Shown: positions 45,256-54,482, numbered from the stretch's first letter. The stretch: 64,000 nt of DNA from Nocardia vaccinii NBRC 15922 (GCF_001613305.1 NZ_BDCC01000012.1:186001-250000); one strand, 5' to 3'. Translations and numbers: made by a program. Notes: generated from the letters alone by a model not told the origin.

Positions 45256-46308
45256 GTGCGTATTTCGATCTCCCGCCTCGCACGCACCACGTTGATCCCG
45301 ATTTCCGCCGCCGCCCTGACCCTGTCCGTCGCGGCCTGCGGCGGCACCGGTACCAGCGCGGGCGACGGCAAGACTGTCACCGTGTACTCCGCCGACGGCA
45401 TGGCCGACTGGTACAAACCCGAATTCGCCGAATTCACCAAGCAGACCGGCATTTCGGTCAACTACGTGGAGGCCGGTTCCGGTGAGGTGGTGAACCGGAT
45501 CGACAAGGAGCAGTCCAATCCGCAGGCCGATCTCGTGGTGACCCTGCCGCCGTTCATCCAGAAGGCCGCCGAGCAGGGGCTGCTCCAGGACAGCGGCGTC
45601 GACACCGGCGCGATCGCCGCGGCCGACAAGGATCCCGCCGGCAAGTACGTCACCCTCGCGGGCAACTACCTGACCTTCATCGCGAACCCGTCGGTCCACA
45701 CCGAGGGCATCACCTGGGACGATCTGCTGAAGCCCGAATACAAGGGCAAGCTGCAGTATTCGACGCCCGGACAGGCCGGGGACGGCACGGCGGTGCTGGT
45801 TCTGCTGCAACAGCTCTACGGCAAACAGGGCGCACTGGACTACCTGGCAAAGTTGCAGGCCAACAATGTCGGCCCGTCCTCCTCGACCGGCAAACTGCAG
45901 ACCAAGGTCGACAAGGGTGAGCTGCTGGTCGCCAACGGCGACATCCAGATGAACCTCATCGAGATCAAGGACAACGGGGCGAAGTTCGGCCTGTTCTATC
46001 CCGCGACGGCCGACGGCAAGCGCAGCACGGTCGCCCTGCCGTACGTCATGGGGATGGCCAAGGGCGCACCGCATCGCGACGCGTCCGCCAAGTTGATGAC
46101 CTTCCTGCTCTCGGCCGATGTGCAGAAGACCCTGGGCCCGGACGCGATGGCGATCTCGGCACACACGGACCTCAAGGACGCCCCCGCGGGAACTCCGTCT
46201 CCCGCTTCGTATCTGAAGGACGTCACCGTGCTGACGCCGGACTGGAACAAGGTCCTCGACGATCTCGACGGCGATGTCGCCGCGTATCAGAAGGCCACCG
46301 GCAGCTAG
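45256..46308 (+). CDS. phnS: Lipoprotein substrate-binding component of an aminoethylphosphonate ABC importer
   Basis: A 350-aa lipoprotein from GTG 45256: signal peptide with lipobox LSVAAC (Cys about residue 28), then TVTVYSADGMADWYKPEFAEFTKQTGISVNYVEAGSGEVVNRI, typical of class F/AEP-type (PhnS) and iron-binding relatives. Late strip SAKLMTFLLSADVQKTLGPDAM is also PhnS-like. It should hand 2-aminoethylphosphonate or a related phosphonate to PhnUV. The family also takes polyamines or Fe(III), so specificity rests on the neighbours. Confidence 0.82.
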   Translation: MRISISRLARTTLIPISAAALTLSVAACGGTGTSAGDGKTVTVYSADGMADWYKPEFAEFTKQTGISVNYVEAGSGEVVNRIDKEQSNPQADLVVTLPPFIQKAAEQGLLQDSGVDTGAIAAADKDPAGKYVTLAGNYLTFIANPSVHTEGITWDDLLKPEYKGKLQYSTPGQAGDGTAVLVLLQQLYGKQGALDYLAKLQANNVGPSSSTGKLQTKVDKGELLVANGDIQMNLIEIKDNGAKFGLFYPATADGKRSTVALPYVMGMAKGAPHRDASAKLMTFLLSADVQKTLGPDAMAISAHTDLKDAPAGTPSPASYLKDVTVLTPDWNKVLDDLDGDVAAYQKATGS

Positions 46309-46331
46309 ACCGAAACCCCCAGGAGCGCAGC

Positions 46332-47510
46332 ATGTTCGCACCGGCGACCTCCGCCACCGGCACCGACGCCGCCACCGGAACTTCCACCGAACCCGCGATC
46401 GTCTTCGATCGGGTCGGCGTCAGCTACGGTCGCGGCCGTCGGGCCACGACCGCCCTAGCCGAATTCACCCTGCGGGTGGCCGCCGGTGAGACGGTCGCGC
46501 TCCTGGGGCCCAGCGGTTCCGGGAAATCCACCGCGCTGAAGGCGCTGGCCGGATTCGTGCGGCCCACCTCGGGTGCGGTCCGGCTGGCCGGACGCGATGT
46601 CACCGATCTGTCGCCCGCCAAGCGCGGCATCGGCGTGGTCGTCCAGTCCTACGCGTTGTTTCCGCATATGCGGGTGTTCGAGAACGTCGCGTTCGGCCTG
46701 CGCTCACATCGGGTGCCGCGCAGGCAGATCCGGGATCGGGTGCGCGAGGTGCTGGAGATGGTCGGAATGGCCGACTACGCGCAGCGGTTGCCGCGCGAGC
46801 TGTCCGGCGGCCAGCAGCAGCGGGTGGCGATCGCGCGGGCCCTCGCGATCCGCCCCTCGGTGCTGCTGCTGGACGAGCCGCTCGCGGCCCTGGACGCGCA
46901 GTTACGCCAAGCCATGCTCGCCGAACTCCAGCAGCTGCGAAAAGCTCTGCCGGACACGGCGATGCTGTACGTCACCCATGACCAATCCGAGGCGTTGGCC
47001 CTCGCGGATCGGATCGCGGTGATGCGCGATGCCCGTCTGGTCGACGTGGACACCGCCGAGAACCTGTGGCGGCGACCGCCGAGCAGTTTCACCGCGGCGT
47101 TCCTGGGCGGGGCGAATCTGTTGCCGTGCACGGTGAAACATATTGCCGGTGACACCGCACTGGTCCAGTGCGGTGAACGCACCTTGCGTGCACAAGCGCC
47201 GAAACCCGGTGTCGGGCAGCTCGACTGGAAGCCCGATGACGACGGCCTGCTCTGCATGCGCCCGCACACCGTGCAGATCTGCTCCACCAACGAGCGCGAC
47301 GCCGTCCTGGCCACCATCGTCTCCCGCGTATGGCGCGGCGCGACCAGCAGACTCCAACTGGACGTCACCGGCCTGCCGATCGAACTCACCGCCGACGTCC
47401 CCGGCCCGCTGGACATCGCGGACGGCGCCGTCGTCGGCGTCCGCCTCCCCGACCCGGCGGGCACGCTCATCCCCACCGCGGTCGGTGCGAGGCCGGGGGC
47501 TTTCACATGA
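46332..47510 (+). CDS. phnT: ABC importer ATPase (PhnT-type)
   Basis: A 392-aa ATPase. Walker A GPSGSGKSTALKAL, Q-loop VVQSYALFPHMRVFENVAFGL, ABC signature LSGGQQQRVAIARAL, Walker B VLLLDEPLAALD, and switch His in YVTHDQSEALALADRI. A C-terminal TOBE-like regulatory part follows from about residue 270 (LPCTVKHIAGDTALVQCGERTL). It energises the PhnSTUV importer. Its stop overlaps the ATG of the next small ORF as ATGA. Confidence 0.9.
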   Translation: MFAPATSATGTDAATGTSTEPAIVFDRVGVSYGRGRRATTALAEFTLRVAAGETVALLGPSGSGKSTALKALAGFVRPTSGAVRLAGRDVTDLSPAKRGIGVVVQSYALFPHMRVFENVAFGLRSHRVPRRQIRDRVREVLEMVGMADYAQRLPRELSGGQQQRVAIARALAIRPSVLLLDEPLAALDAQLRQAMLAELQQLRKALPDTAMLYVTHDQSEALALADRIAVMRDARLVDVDTAENLWRRPPSSFTAAFLGGANLLPCTVKHIAGDTALVQCGERTLRAQAPKPGVGQLDWKPDDDGLLCMRPHTVQICSTNERDAVLATIVSRVWRGATSRLQLDVTGLPIELTADVPGPLDIADGAVVGVRLPDPAGTLIPTAVGARPGAFT

Positions 47511-47845
47511 TCCGCACCCGCCCCACCGAAGCGGCCTCAGCACAACATAATTCAACCGTCATGCCACGAGCCGACGACGCACTCGATCCCCGCGCGGAGG
47601 CGCGTATGCGGCCACGCGACACTCGACGAACTCGGTACCGCACGCCCATCGGGCCCTGGGGGCACACGGAGGTCGATTGGGGGCAGCCGGATACCGAGAA
47701 CCTCCCCGTACGGTGCCATCACACCACAAGAGTTGTTGCGGTCAGACCACATCGACCGGCCGGTTCGTCGGCCGGGTACCCGGTCCATGAGGGGGATTGG
47801 GTACCCGGTCGCACCATGTACGCCGGAGGGGAGTGGGCCCGATGA
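47507..47845 (+). CDS. Small 112-aa ORF overlapping phnT and phnU
   Basis: The ATG at 47507 overlaps the phnT stop (ATGA), and the TGA at 47843-47845 overlaps the phnU ATG at 47842 (ATGA). Such exact stop-start overlaps at both ends are unlikely by chance and indicate a translated gene. The product is polar, Arg- and Pro-rich, without a TM helix or known domain; it has strips such as VRCHHTTRVVAVRP and VHEGDWVPGRTMYAGGEWA. Codon third positions are less GC-biased than in the neighbours, so it may be young or a decayed insert. I know of no equivalent in described PhnSTUV operons. Confidence 0.5.
   Translation: MIRTRPTEAASAQHNSTVMPRADDALDPRAEARMRPRDTRRTRYRTPIGPWGHTEVDWGQPDTENLPVRCHHTTRVVAVRPHRPAGSSAGYPVHEGDWVPGRTMYAGGEWAR
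47772..47810 (+). repeat. Two copies of the palindromic 12-mer GGGTACCCGGTC
   Basis: GGGTACCCGGTC occurs at 47774-47785 and 47799-47810. The first also sits in a perfect 12-bp palindrome CCGGGTACCCGG at 47772-47783. About 32 bp upstream is GGTCAGACC (47740-47748), one base shorter than the operator core GGTCTAGACC. They lie just before phnU inside the small ORF and could be an internal regulatory region. Confidence 0.55.
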
Positions 47846-48732
47846 GCACCTCACTCGCCGTCGAACCGTCCGTCACGGGCGCAACCTCCGAACGGGAGGC
47901 GGCGCAGCGCAGCTGGCGGCCGATCGTCTGGTCCACCCCGCCGCTGCTGGTGGTGTTGCTGTTCGCGGTCTACCCGGTGGTGCGGGTGCTGACCGAATCC
48001 ACCGCGAAGTCCGGGGCCTGGTCCCAGGTGCTCGGGTCGGCATCGTTCCGGAACGCGTTGTGGCGCACGGTATCCATCGCGGTCTGCTCGACCGCCGGAT
48101 GCCTGGTGCTCGGTTCGTTCGTCGCGGTGGTACTGGCCTTCGTCCCCTTTCCCGGATCGGGCGCGGTGGGGCGGCTCATCGATACGGTGCTGACCCTGCC
48201 GTCCTTCCTGATCACGCTGGCGTTCACCTTCCTCTACGGCAGTGCCGGCGCGCTGGACGCGCTGCTCGCCCAGCTGACCGGAAACCACTCCCGCGCACTG
48301 AATTTCCTGACCACCCCCACCGGAGTCGTGCTCGCCGAGATCACCTACTTCACCCCGTTCGTGGTCCGGCCGCTGCTGGCCGCGTTCGCCCAGCTGCCGC
48401 GTGAGCAGTTGGACGTGGCCGCGAGCCTGGGCGCCTCACCATGGCGGGTGCTGCGACGCGTGGTGCTTCCCGAGGCGTGGCCCGCGCTGGCGGCGGGTGG
48501 CAGTCTGGTTCTGCTGTTGACGCTCAACGAATTCGGCATCGTGCTGTTCACCGGGGCCAAGGGCGTCATCACCCTGCCCGCGCTGATCTACACCCGCGGC
48601 ATCGTCACCTTCGATCTGCCCGGCGCGGCGGTGCTGGCCACGGTGCAGGTGGCGCTGTCGCTGGCCCTGTACATCGCCTACCGCCTCGTCTTCGCGCGGC
48701 TCGCCGTCTCCCGCACGACCCAGGAGGGCTGA
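47842..48732 (+). CDS. phnU: ABC importer permease 1 (PhnU-type)
   Basis: A 296-aa permease from ATG 47842 with GGAGGGGAG upstream. Six TM helices are apparent, with the cytoplasmic EAA loop in QLPREQLDVAASLGASPWRVLRRVVLPEAWPA. The first helix is PLLVVLLFAVYPVVRVL. It forms the channel together with PhnV. Stop-start distance to phnV is 2 bp. Confidence 0.87.
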   Translation: MSTSLAVEPSVTGATSEREAAQRSWRPIVWSTPPLLVVLLFAVYPVVRVLTESTAKSGAWSQVLGSASFRNALWRTVSIAVCSTAGCLVLGSFVAVVLAFVPFPGSGAVGRLIDTVLTLPSFLITLAFTFLYGSAGALDALLAQLTGNHSRALNFLTTPTGVVLAEITYFTPFVVRPLLAAFAQLPREQLDVAASLGASPWRVLRRVVLPEAWPALAAGGSLVLLLTLNEFGIVLFTGAKGVITLPALIYTRGIVTFDLPGAAVLATVQVALSLALYIAYRLVFARLAVSRTTQEG

Positions 48733-48734
48733 TC

Positions 48735-49532
48735 ATGCTGGTGTGGACCCGTCGCGGACGCGCGGTGGTACTCGCGGTCTTCGCACTGGTGGTTCTCGTG
48801 GTGTTCGCCGCCCCGATCGCCACCGTGGTGGCCGCGGCGCTGGCGGGCCGATGGACCGGTGCGCTGCCCGCGGAGCTCGGGCTGGGCAATTTCCGGCACG
48901 AATTGTCCGGCGAGCAGGCCGCCGGCCTGTCGGTGAGCCTGCAGACCGCCCTGCTGGCGGGCGCGATCTCACTGGTTCTGGGCACCTGGGCCGCGCTGTC
49001 GGCCCGGGAAGCGCCGAGCTGGTGGCGGCGGCTGACCGACACGGTATTCCATCTGCCGGTCGCGGTGCCGTCGGTGGCGATCGGGCTCGGCGTGCTGATC
49101 GCCTTCAACCAGCGGCCCATCCTGCTCGGCGGCACGAAATGGATTGTCATCGTGGCACATTCGGTGCTGGTACTGGCCTACGCGTTCAGCGCGGTCGCCG
49201 CGGCGCTGGACCGGCTCGATCCGAGTTACCGGCAGGCCGCCGAATCCCTCGGCGCGAGTCCGGCACGCGTGCTGACGCGGATCACCCTGCCTCTGCTGCT
49301 GCCCGCACTGGGCGCGGCCGCCGGTCTGGCGATCGCACTGTCCATGGGCGAGCTGGGGGCGACCGTGATGGTGTATCCGGCCACCTGGAAGACGTTGCCG
49401 ATCAGCATCTTCGCCGATACGGATCGCGGCCGGGTGTTCGATGCCGCGGCAGGCACCACGCTGCTGGTGGCGGTCACTCTGCTGGTCCTGCTGATTCTGG
49501 GCCGGGTACGCGGCCGCGCGGTATTGCGTTGA
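48735..49532 (+). CDS. phnV: ABC importer permease 2 (PhnV-type)
   Basis: A 265-aa permease from ATG 48735 with CAGGAGGG upstream. Helices include VLAVFALVVLVVFAAPIATVV and LLVAVTLLVLLILG; the EAA loop is YRQAAESLGASPARVLTRITLPLLLPALG. Last gene of the phosphonate operon, followed after 37 bp by the convergent DUF4254 gene. Confidence 0.87.
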   Translation: MLVWTRRGRAVVLAVFALVVLVVFAAPIATVVAAALAGRWTGALPAELGLGNFRHELSGEQAAGLSVSLQTALLAGAISLVLGTWAALSAREAPSWWRRLTDTVFHLPVAVPSVAIGLGVLIAFNQRPILLGGTKWIVIVAHSVLVLAYAFSAVAAALDRLDPSYRQAAESLGASPARVLTRITLPLLLPALGAAAGLAIALSMGELGATVMVYPATWKTLPISIFADTDRGRVFDAAAGTTLLVAVTLLVLLILGRVRGRAVLR

Positions 49533-49569
49533 GCTGGAGGGTATTACGCCGGACCGCAGGTTGATCCGA

Positions 49570-50013
49570 TCACTGCTCGGGCAGCCTGCGACGGCCTCCG
49601 GCCACATCGATGACGAGATCGGTGTACCCGTCGACGAGTTCGGCCAGGTGGTACCAGTGCTTGTGGGTGGTGTCGCTGCGAGCGCCCTCCCGGTCGATGG
49701 CCTGGTTGGCCTCGACCCAACTGCGTGCCATCCGGTCGATCACCGCGCCGAGGCTTTCGGTGTGCAGCGAAGCGCCGTTGCGGTGCTGGGGCATCGCCCG
49801 CTCGACCCAGCCGTTGATGTCGTCCACGAGTTCGCCCCGCTGACAGTCGATCTCGGCGGCCATCATGGGGTCGCGCAGCCGCACGCGACGGGCGTGCATC
49901 TCGGCCAGCGCCCGCGCCGATCGCAGGAGTACCTGGTCATCCAAGCGTCGTCCCTGAAACGCGCACAACAATTGCGGCGCCGTCGGCAGCACACCAGCTA
50001 TCGACATCGTCAT
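49570..50013 (-). CDS. DUF4254 protein
   Basis: A 147-aa helical protein that I recognise as DUF4254: GRRLDDQVLLRSARALAEMHARRVRLRDPMMAAEIDCQRGELVDDINGWV, then SLGAVIDRMARSWVEANQ, followed by YHLAELVDGYTDLVIDVAGGRRRLP. The family often lies near glycosyl or cell-envelope genes, but no function is known. Another ATG is at 50007. Upstream lies a long non-coding region with repeated TGCACCAA motifs (50038-50045, 50050-50058). Confidence 0.82.
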   Translation of the reverse strand: MTMSIAGVLPTAPQLLCAFQGRRLDDQVLLRSARALAEMHARRVRLRDPMMAAEIDCQRGELVDDINGWVERAMPQHRNGASLHTESLGAVIDRMARSWVEANQAIDREGARSDTTHKHWYHLAELVDGYTDLVIDVAGGRRRLPEQ

Positions 50014-50827
50014 TGCCGCACCCCGAAAAATCGGGACTGCACCAATATTTGCACCAACATAATTGGTCTCCGGATTGAGTTGTACCGGTCATCGGATCGG
50101 TGGAACACGACTAGGTTAGCTCGAATCATGCACGCACAAATGCAAGAACGCAAGATTGCATCCGCATCGGTTCGGTCAACCTCCGTTACCTTCTACCTGC
50201 GCAAGGATCGCCTGAGCCACATCGGCTTTCCGCCACGAAAGCACACCGGCCGCCCGGTTTCCGATCATTTACTGGACACGTCATCGCCAGACTGCACGGT
50301 ACGCATTCCCCTGCGTCGACCTCCGGTGAACAACCGGCCTCGATTCCAGCCGGAACAATCAGCGCCGCAGCGGAAGTTCGCCGAAAGTATGCTGAAAAGT
50401 CCTCGGAAATAGCTCGGCGGATCAACCCGGACGGACGGTCCGGTATCCCGGTCACGGTCGGTGCGCCGACTCCGCCACGAGAACCGAAGCTCCGACTTCG
50501 CGAACCAGCCTCTCGTCGCGCCGCGTCCGGCACGAATCCCCCGTCCATTATGATCACCCACCTGCCACAACGCACGGGCGTGGTCCCGAATCGTGCACCT
50601 GGATCCCGATGCCCGGAACGTCCGGAACATCACGAACCGCATATCGCATCGATTCCCGATCCGTATCGTTGCGTGCCGGTTGCGGAGGGTCGGCAACCGC
50701 CGATATCCGCAGATGGCCGGGTTCGTGCCCCACTCGGCACGCAAGGCGAATAGGCTCTGCCCCAGACACATCGACGCATGCGGAACGCACGAGCGCATTC
50801 CGACGAGTGCACACGGGAGAGGGCGCG
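50014..50827. other. Long gene-poor region upstream of the XRE regulator
   Basis: 814 bp without a convincing gene. TGCACCAA occurs at 50038 and 50051 followed by AATTGGT, and a short inverted context CACCAA...TTGGT suggests an operator for the flanking DUF4254 or XRE gene. Composition is less GC-rich around 50030-50230 than elsewhere in the window. A plus-strand frame from about 50310 to 50757 is open with protein-like content (SAAAEVRRKYAEKSSEIARR) but lacks an upstream start codon; it may be a remnant. Confidence 0.45.
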
Positions 50828-51691
50828 ATGGCAGGTAAGCGCACTGTGCTGACGGTCCAGCTCAGACGGCTGGCGGTACTGCTGCAGGAGATGCGGGAGG
50901 AGGCCGGGATCAGCAAGGAGGAGGTCAGCTCCCAGACCGGGATCAACGTGACCACGCTGTACCGGATCGAAACCGCGCAGGCCCGCCCGCAACGACGCAC
51001 GCTGATGACGATGCTCGACCTGTACGGCGTCGCGGAGGAGCGTCGCAACGACGCGCTGAAGCTCCTGTCCGAGGCGCTCAAGCCCGGTATGTCCCGCCCG
51101 TTCGAGGCCGCGGTGTCCGAGGTGTACGCCGCCTACATCAATTTCGAGACCGAAGCCCTCTCGGCGCGGCTGTTCCAGACCTCGTTCATCCCCGGCCTGC
51201 TCCAGACCGAGCGGTACGCCTGGGCGGTGCTGGACACCGCGATGCCCAAGGTCGAGGCGTCGGTGATCGAACAACGTCTGCGCGCGCGCGTGGAGCGCGG
51301 CAAGGTCCTGGCGCGCGAGGGCAATCCGCTCGAGCTGTGGGTGGTACTGGACGAGGCCGCGATCCGTCGCGTCGTCGGTGGCCGGGACGTGATGCGCGAT
51401 CAGCTCGAACGGCTCAGCGAGTACTCCGACAAACGCAACGTCATCCTGCAGGTGCTGCCCTTCGACGCCGGCGCCCATCCGGCGATGGTCGGCTCGTTCG
51501 TGGTGCTGGACTTCCCCGAACCCGGCGACCCGGAACTGGTTTACGTCGAGGGCATCGCCGGCGACGACATCGTCGAGGGCCACAACGAGATTCGCCGTTT
51601 CGGGGTGATGTTCGACCAGCTCCGCGCGATGGCTTTGAGCCCGCGCGATTCGGCCGCCCTGGTCGCCGAGGCGGCCGCGCGACTGCGCTGA
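50828..51691 (+). CDS. XRE-family regulator with DUF5753 domain
   Basis: A 287-aa protein from ATG 50828. N-terminal HTH (about 10-65): LRRLAVLLQEMREEAGISKEEVSSQTGINVTTLYRIETAQARPQRRTLMTML. The DUF5753 part follows: FQTSFIPGLLQTERYAWAVLD, RVERGKVLAREGNPLELWVVLDEAAIRRVVGG and VQVLPFDAGAHPAMVGSFVVLDFP-like strips. Such regulators usually sit beside a DUF397 gene; here there is none, so it is an orphan of that pairing. Function in these organisms is tied to development or phenotypic switching. Confidence 0.9.
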   Translation: MAGKRTVLTVQLRRLAVLLQEMREEAGISKEEVSSQTGINVTTLYRIETAQARPQRRTLMTMLDLYGVAEERRNDALKLLSEALKPGMSRPFEAAVSEVYAAYINFETEALSARLFQTSFIPGLLQTERYAWAVLDTAMPKVEASVIEQRLRARVERGKVLAREGNPLELWVVLDEAAIRRVVGGRDVMRDQLERLSEYSDKRNVILQVLPFDAGAHPAMVGSFVVLDFPEPGDPELVYVEGIAGDDIVEGHNEIRRFGVMFDQLRAMALSPRDSAALVAEAAARLR

Positions 51692-51696
51692 GCGGT

Positions 51697-52509
51697 TCAG
51701 GTCCGGCTGGCGCGGTTGTAGCCGACGACGGCCGGTATCGCGAAGACGACGATCGCACCCACCGACCAAGCCACGGTGGCCAGCAGCGGCACCCGGACCG
51801 GACCACCCAGGGACAATCCGCGCATCGCCTCGATCGCATACGTCATCGGCTGGTGCGCCACGATGGGTGCGGCCCAGCCCGGGTAGGCCGCCAGCGGCAC
51901 GAATCCGGTCGAGAAGAACATCATCAGCGATGATCCGAGCGAAATCGCTTCCACCAGTCCGGATTTGGCGGTGAACACGGCCGCGGCGGTGACCAGGGTG
52001 GCGAAACCGAGGCCGTACAGCACGGGCACGCCGAGCAGCGCTATCGCGGCCGGAATCCCTTGGTGGAAGCGGAATCCCAGCGCGACGCCCACCGTGAACA
52101 GCACGACCGTACAGGTCAGGATCCGCACCGCCTCGGCCACGATGCGCGCCATCAGGCCCGAGGCGCGATGCACCGGCAGCACCCACAGCCGCGCCAGCAG
52201 TCCCGCATCCCGTTCCCGGCCCAGGGTGATCGCCCCCGCCAGCGAACCCGACATCACCCCGACCAAGGTCACCATCGGCACCGAACCGTAGAGCGCGCTC
52301 GCTCCGGAGAACGCCGTGACCTGATGCCCCAGAACGGTATTGATCATCACCAGCAGCAGCGCCGGGAAGCCGAGCGACTGCACCATCGTCACCGGATCGC
52401 GACGCCACCGCACCAGCAGCCGACGGGTCTGAATCATCGTCTGCGGCAACAGGTTCCGCAGTATCTCGGTGCGACCGGCCACCCGGGGCAGGTCCGTGAC
52501 GGCCGTCAT
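51697..52509 (-). CDS. ABC-2 type transporter permease
   Basis: A 270-aa six-helix permease: QSLGFPALLLVMINTVLGHQVTAFSG, VTLVGVMSGSLAGAITLGRERDAGLLARLWVLPVHR (conserved ABC-2 loop) and GFVPLAAYPGWAAPIVAHQPMTYAIEAMRGL. Its ATG overlaps the stop of the next upstream permease gene as ATGA, so the two form an operon and a heterodimer. Drug, lipid or polyketide export is the usual role. No ATPase gene is adjacent. Confidence 0.88.
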   Translation of the reverse strand: MTAVTDLPRVAGRTEILRNLLPQTMIQTRRLLVRWRRDPVTMVQSLGFPALLLVMINTVLGHQVTAFSGASALYGSVPMVTLVGVMSGSLAGAITLGRERDAGLLARLWVLPVHRASGLMARIVAEAVRILTCTVVLFTVGVALGFRFHQGIPAAIALLGVPVLYGLGFATLVTAAAVFTAKSGLVEAISLGSSLMMFFSTGFVPLAAYPGWAAPIVAHQPMTYAIEAMRGLSLGGPVRVPLLATVAWSVGAIVVFAIPAVVGYNRASRT

Positions 52510-53321
52510 CGATGCCTCCGTCCCGCGACCACCGCCGAGGCGACGCCGAACAGCACCAGCCCGGCCAGCAGCCACAGCAACCCCGGCCCGAGCACCGCCC
52601 AGCTCACCGTATCCGTGTCACCGGACAGCGCCCGCATCACGTTCACGAATCCGGATACCGGCTGATTCCGCGCGAAGCCCTGGATCCAGCCCGGGAATTG
52701 ATCGGCCGGTGCGAATCCGGTGGACACCATGCCCAGGATCAGCTGCGGCAGCACCAGCGCCTGGGTGGTCGCCTCCGGACTGCGCGACAATGCGCCCAGC
52801 AGATCACCCAGCAGACCGAGCAGCAGTCCGACCAGTACCGAGAAGAGCACGAAACCTACTGTGTGCCAGGCAGTTCCACGGAATCGTGCGCCGATCACGT
52901 ACCCGCACACGATCGCCGCCGATACCGCGACGACGATGCGGTACAGCGTGGCGGTGGTGCGGGCGGCCAATGGCGTGACGACCGGCATCGGCATCGAGGC
53001 GAACCGGTCGTCCAGCCCGTCGCGCGCATCGGTGGCCGCCCGCAGCGCCGCCGCACCGGCGCAGAACGAGACCGCCTGCATCACGATCATCGGCATGAGG
53101 AATTGCGCATAGCTGCCGAACCCGTGCCCGAACGACATCACCCGATTCAGCGGAACATAGAACCCCAGCGTGAACACGCTGGGAGCCAACAGCGCCGTCA
53201 CCAGCTCCCCGTTACGCACCGACGCCCGCACCATACGCAGCGTCAACACCCACCACTGCCGGGTCGCGGACGGCACGGATGCCGATTCGCCGCGACCCAC
53301 AACCGCGGTGTACGCCTGCAT
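52506..53321 (-). CDS. ABC-2 type transporter permease
   Basis: A 271-aa permease paired with the one at 51697. Helices include VTALLAPSVFTLGFYVPLNRVM, QFLMPMIVMQAVSFCAGAAALRAATDARDGLDDRFASMPMP (ABC-2 loop), and LGLLGDLLGALSRSPEATTQALVLPQLILGMVSTGFAPADQFPGWIQGF. The first gene of the pair. The DrrA-type ATPase usually encoded first is not present upstream, where about 550 bp have no gene. Confidence 0.88.
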   Translation of the reverse strand: MQAYTAVVGRGESASVPSATRQWWVLTLRMVRASVRNGELVTALLAPSVFTLGFYVPLNRVMSFGHGFGSYAQFLMPMIVMQAVSFCAGAAALRAATDARDGLDDRFASMPMPVVTPLAARTTATLYRIVVAVSAAIVCGYVIGARFRGTAWHTVGFVLFSVLVGLLLGLLGDLLGALSRSPEATTQALVLPQLILGMVSTGFAPADQFPGWIQGFARNQPVSGFVNVMRALSGDTDTVSWAVLGPGLLWLLAGLVLFGVASAVVAGRRHR

Positions 53322-53875
53322 CGCCGCACCTCGTTCCGACTCACGCGCCGACCGGATGAGCTCTCATCACACCAGACGAAACATCCTGAACAGCGCATTG
53401 ACATGACCGGCCGGATGCACCGATTCGCGCACCCGGCCCCGACACTCGCTCAGAACACGTCCCCATCACCGCGCAGGTTCACCGCGGCCCGAGACTTCCC
53501 CATCAGGTTCCACCTCGACGGTACTCACCCTCCGCCGTACAACATCACAACGCCCCTGCACCCAGCACTCGAACACATCCCGCACCGCGGAAAACCTCCC
53601 CTGCTGACGACCCGGCCGACCGCCCTGCACGCGGCGGCCCGGCACCTTCGGCCCGCCGCGGGTGCGCCTGGTCCGGAACACCTCGATGAAACCGTTCGGC
53701 GGACCGGGCGAGTGCGGTGCGGCTACCCGATCCCGTACCGACGCAAGCACCCCAGGGTGCAGATCACCCCACCCTGCGAGGCGTACACGCAGCACTGGGG
53801 TTGCTGCCGAATCTCGTTGCGGGAAACGAGAGTTGAGGTACCGCGAATGCGGGGGTGCTCGAATCCGAAAGAGAG
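53322..53875. other. Gene-free region between ABC-2 operon and the AMP-binding fragment
   Basis: No gene supported. A minus-strand frame at 53466-53795 is open but Arg/Gly-rich and unrelated to a P-loop ATPase. No Walker motifs are present in any frame, so a decayed ATPase is not visible either. Confidence 0.5.
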
Positions 53876-54340
53876 ATGACGATGACGAAGCCGATTACGC
53901 CGTCCGGCGATACCTGCCATCCCACCCGGCCGCAGCACCCCCTCGCTCCCGCCGGACAACGTCACCGCCCGGCGGTGGCGGGTGTCGACACGCCCGATCC
54001 GCGCGAGCTGGATCGCTGGTCGAACCGGCTGGCCCGGATGCTCGTCGAGCACGGAGCCCGCCCCGGCAGCTGGATCGTCACGGCCGGTCTGCCCGCGCTC
54101 GAACGCGCGGTCACCCGCTGCGCCATCGCCAAGATCGGCGCGACCGCGACCCCGGCGGTCTGCACCGACACCCGCGGTCGCGCTCACCTCGGTGTGACGA
54201 CCAAGGCCGCCCGCGGCGGATTGTCCGACGACATCACCTGGCTGGTGCTGGACGATCACACCACCCTGGTCCGCTACCTGACCGGTTCGGACGCACCGCT
54301 CACCGAGGCCGAACGGAACACGATCAATCGAGTGCACTGA
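53876..54340 (+). CDS. Truncated AMP-binding (adenylation-domain-like) protein
   Basis: A 154-aa protein; start ATG 53876 follows GAAAGAGAG. After a Pro/Ala-rich N-terminus, residues about 42-87 (PRELDRWSNRLARMLVEHGARPGSWIVTAGLPALERAVTRCAIAKIGATATPA) read like the first part of an acyl-CoA ligase or NRPS adenylation domain. The ATP/AMP-binding core A3-A10 is missing. Remaining residues are unlike the family. It may be a remnant or a free-standing accessory protein; a complete enzyme is excluded by length. Confidence 0.65.
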   Translation: MTMTKPITPSGDTCHPTRPQHPLAPAGQRHRPAVAGVDTPDPRELDRWSNRLARMLVEHGARPGSWIVTAGLPALERAVTRCAIAKIGATATPAVCTDTRGRAHLGVTTKAARGGLSDDITWLVLDDHTTLVRYLTGSDAPLTEAERNTINRVH

Positions 54341-54482
54341 TCCGCGGGCGCGCACCACCCGGCAACCGCTGCGCAAGCGGTCCGGCGATCCGTTTCGCGC
54401 GGCCGTCGCGCTGTCAAGCCCCCGTACGGCCGTTGTGACGATTCAGCACGGTGAGTGCGCGCCTGGCACTCGGCCGCGCACT

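Noticed and set aside
50310..50757. Protein-like open frame (SAAAEVRRKYAEKSSEIARR)
   Set aside because: No ATG, GTG or TTG start with a ribosome site at its beginning, and the downstream half looks non-coding.
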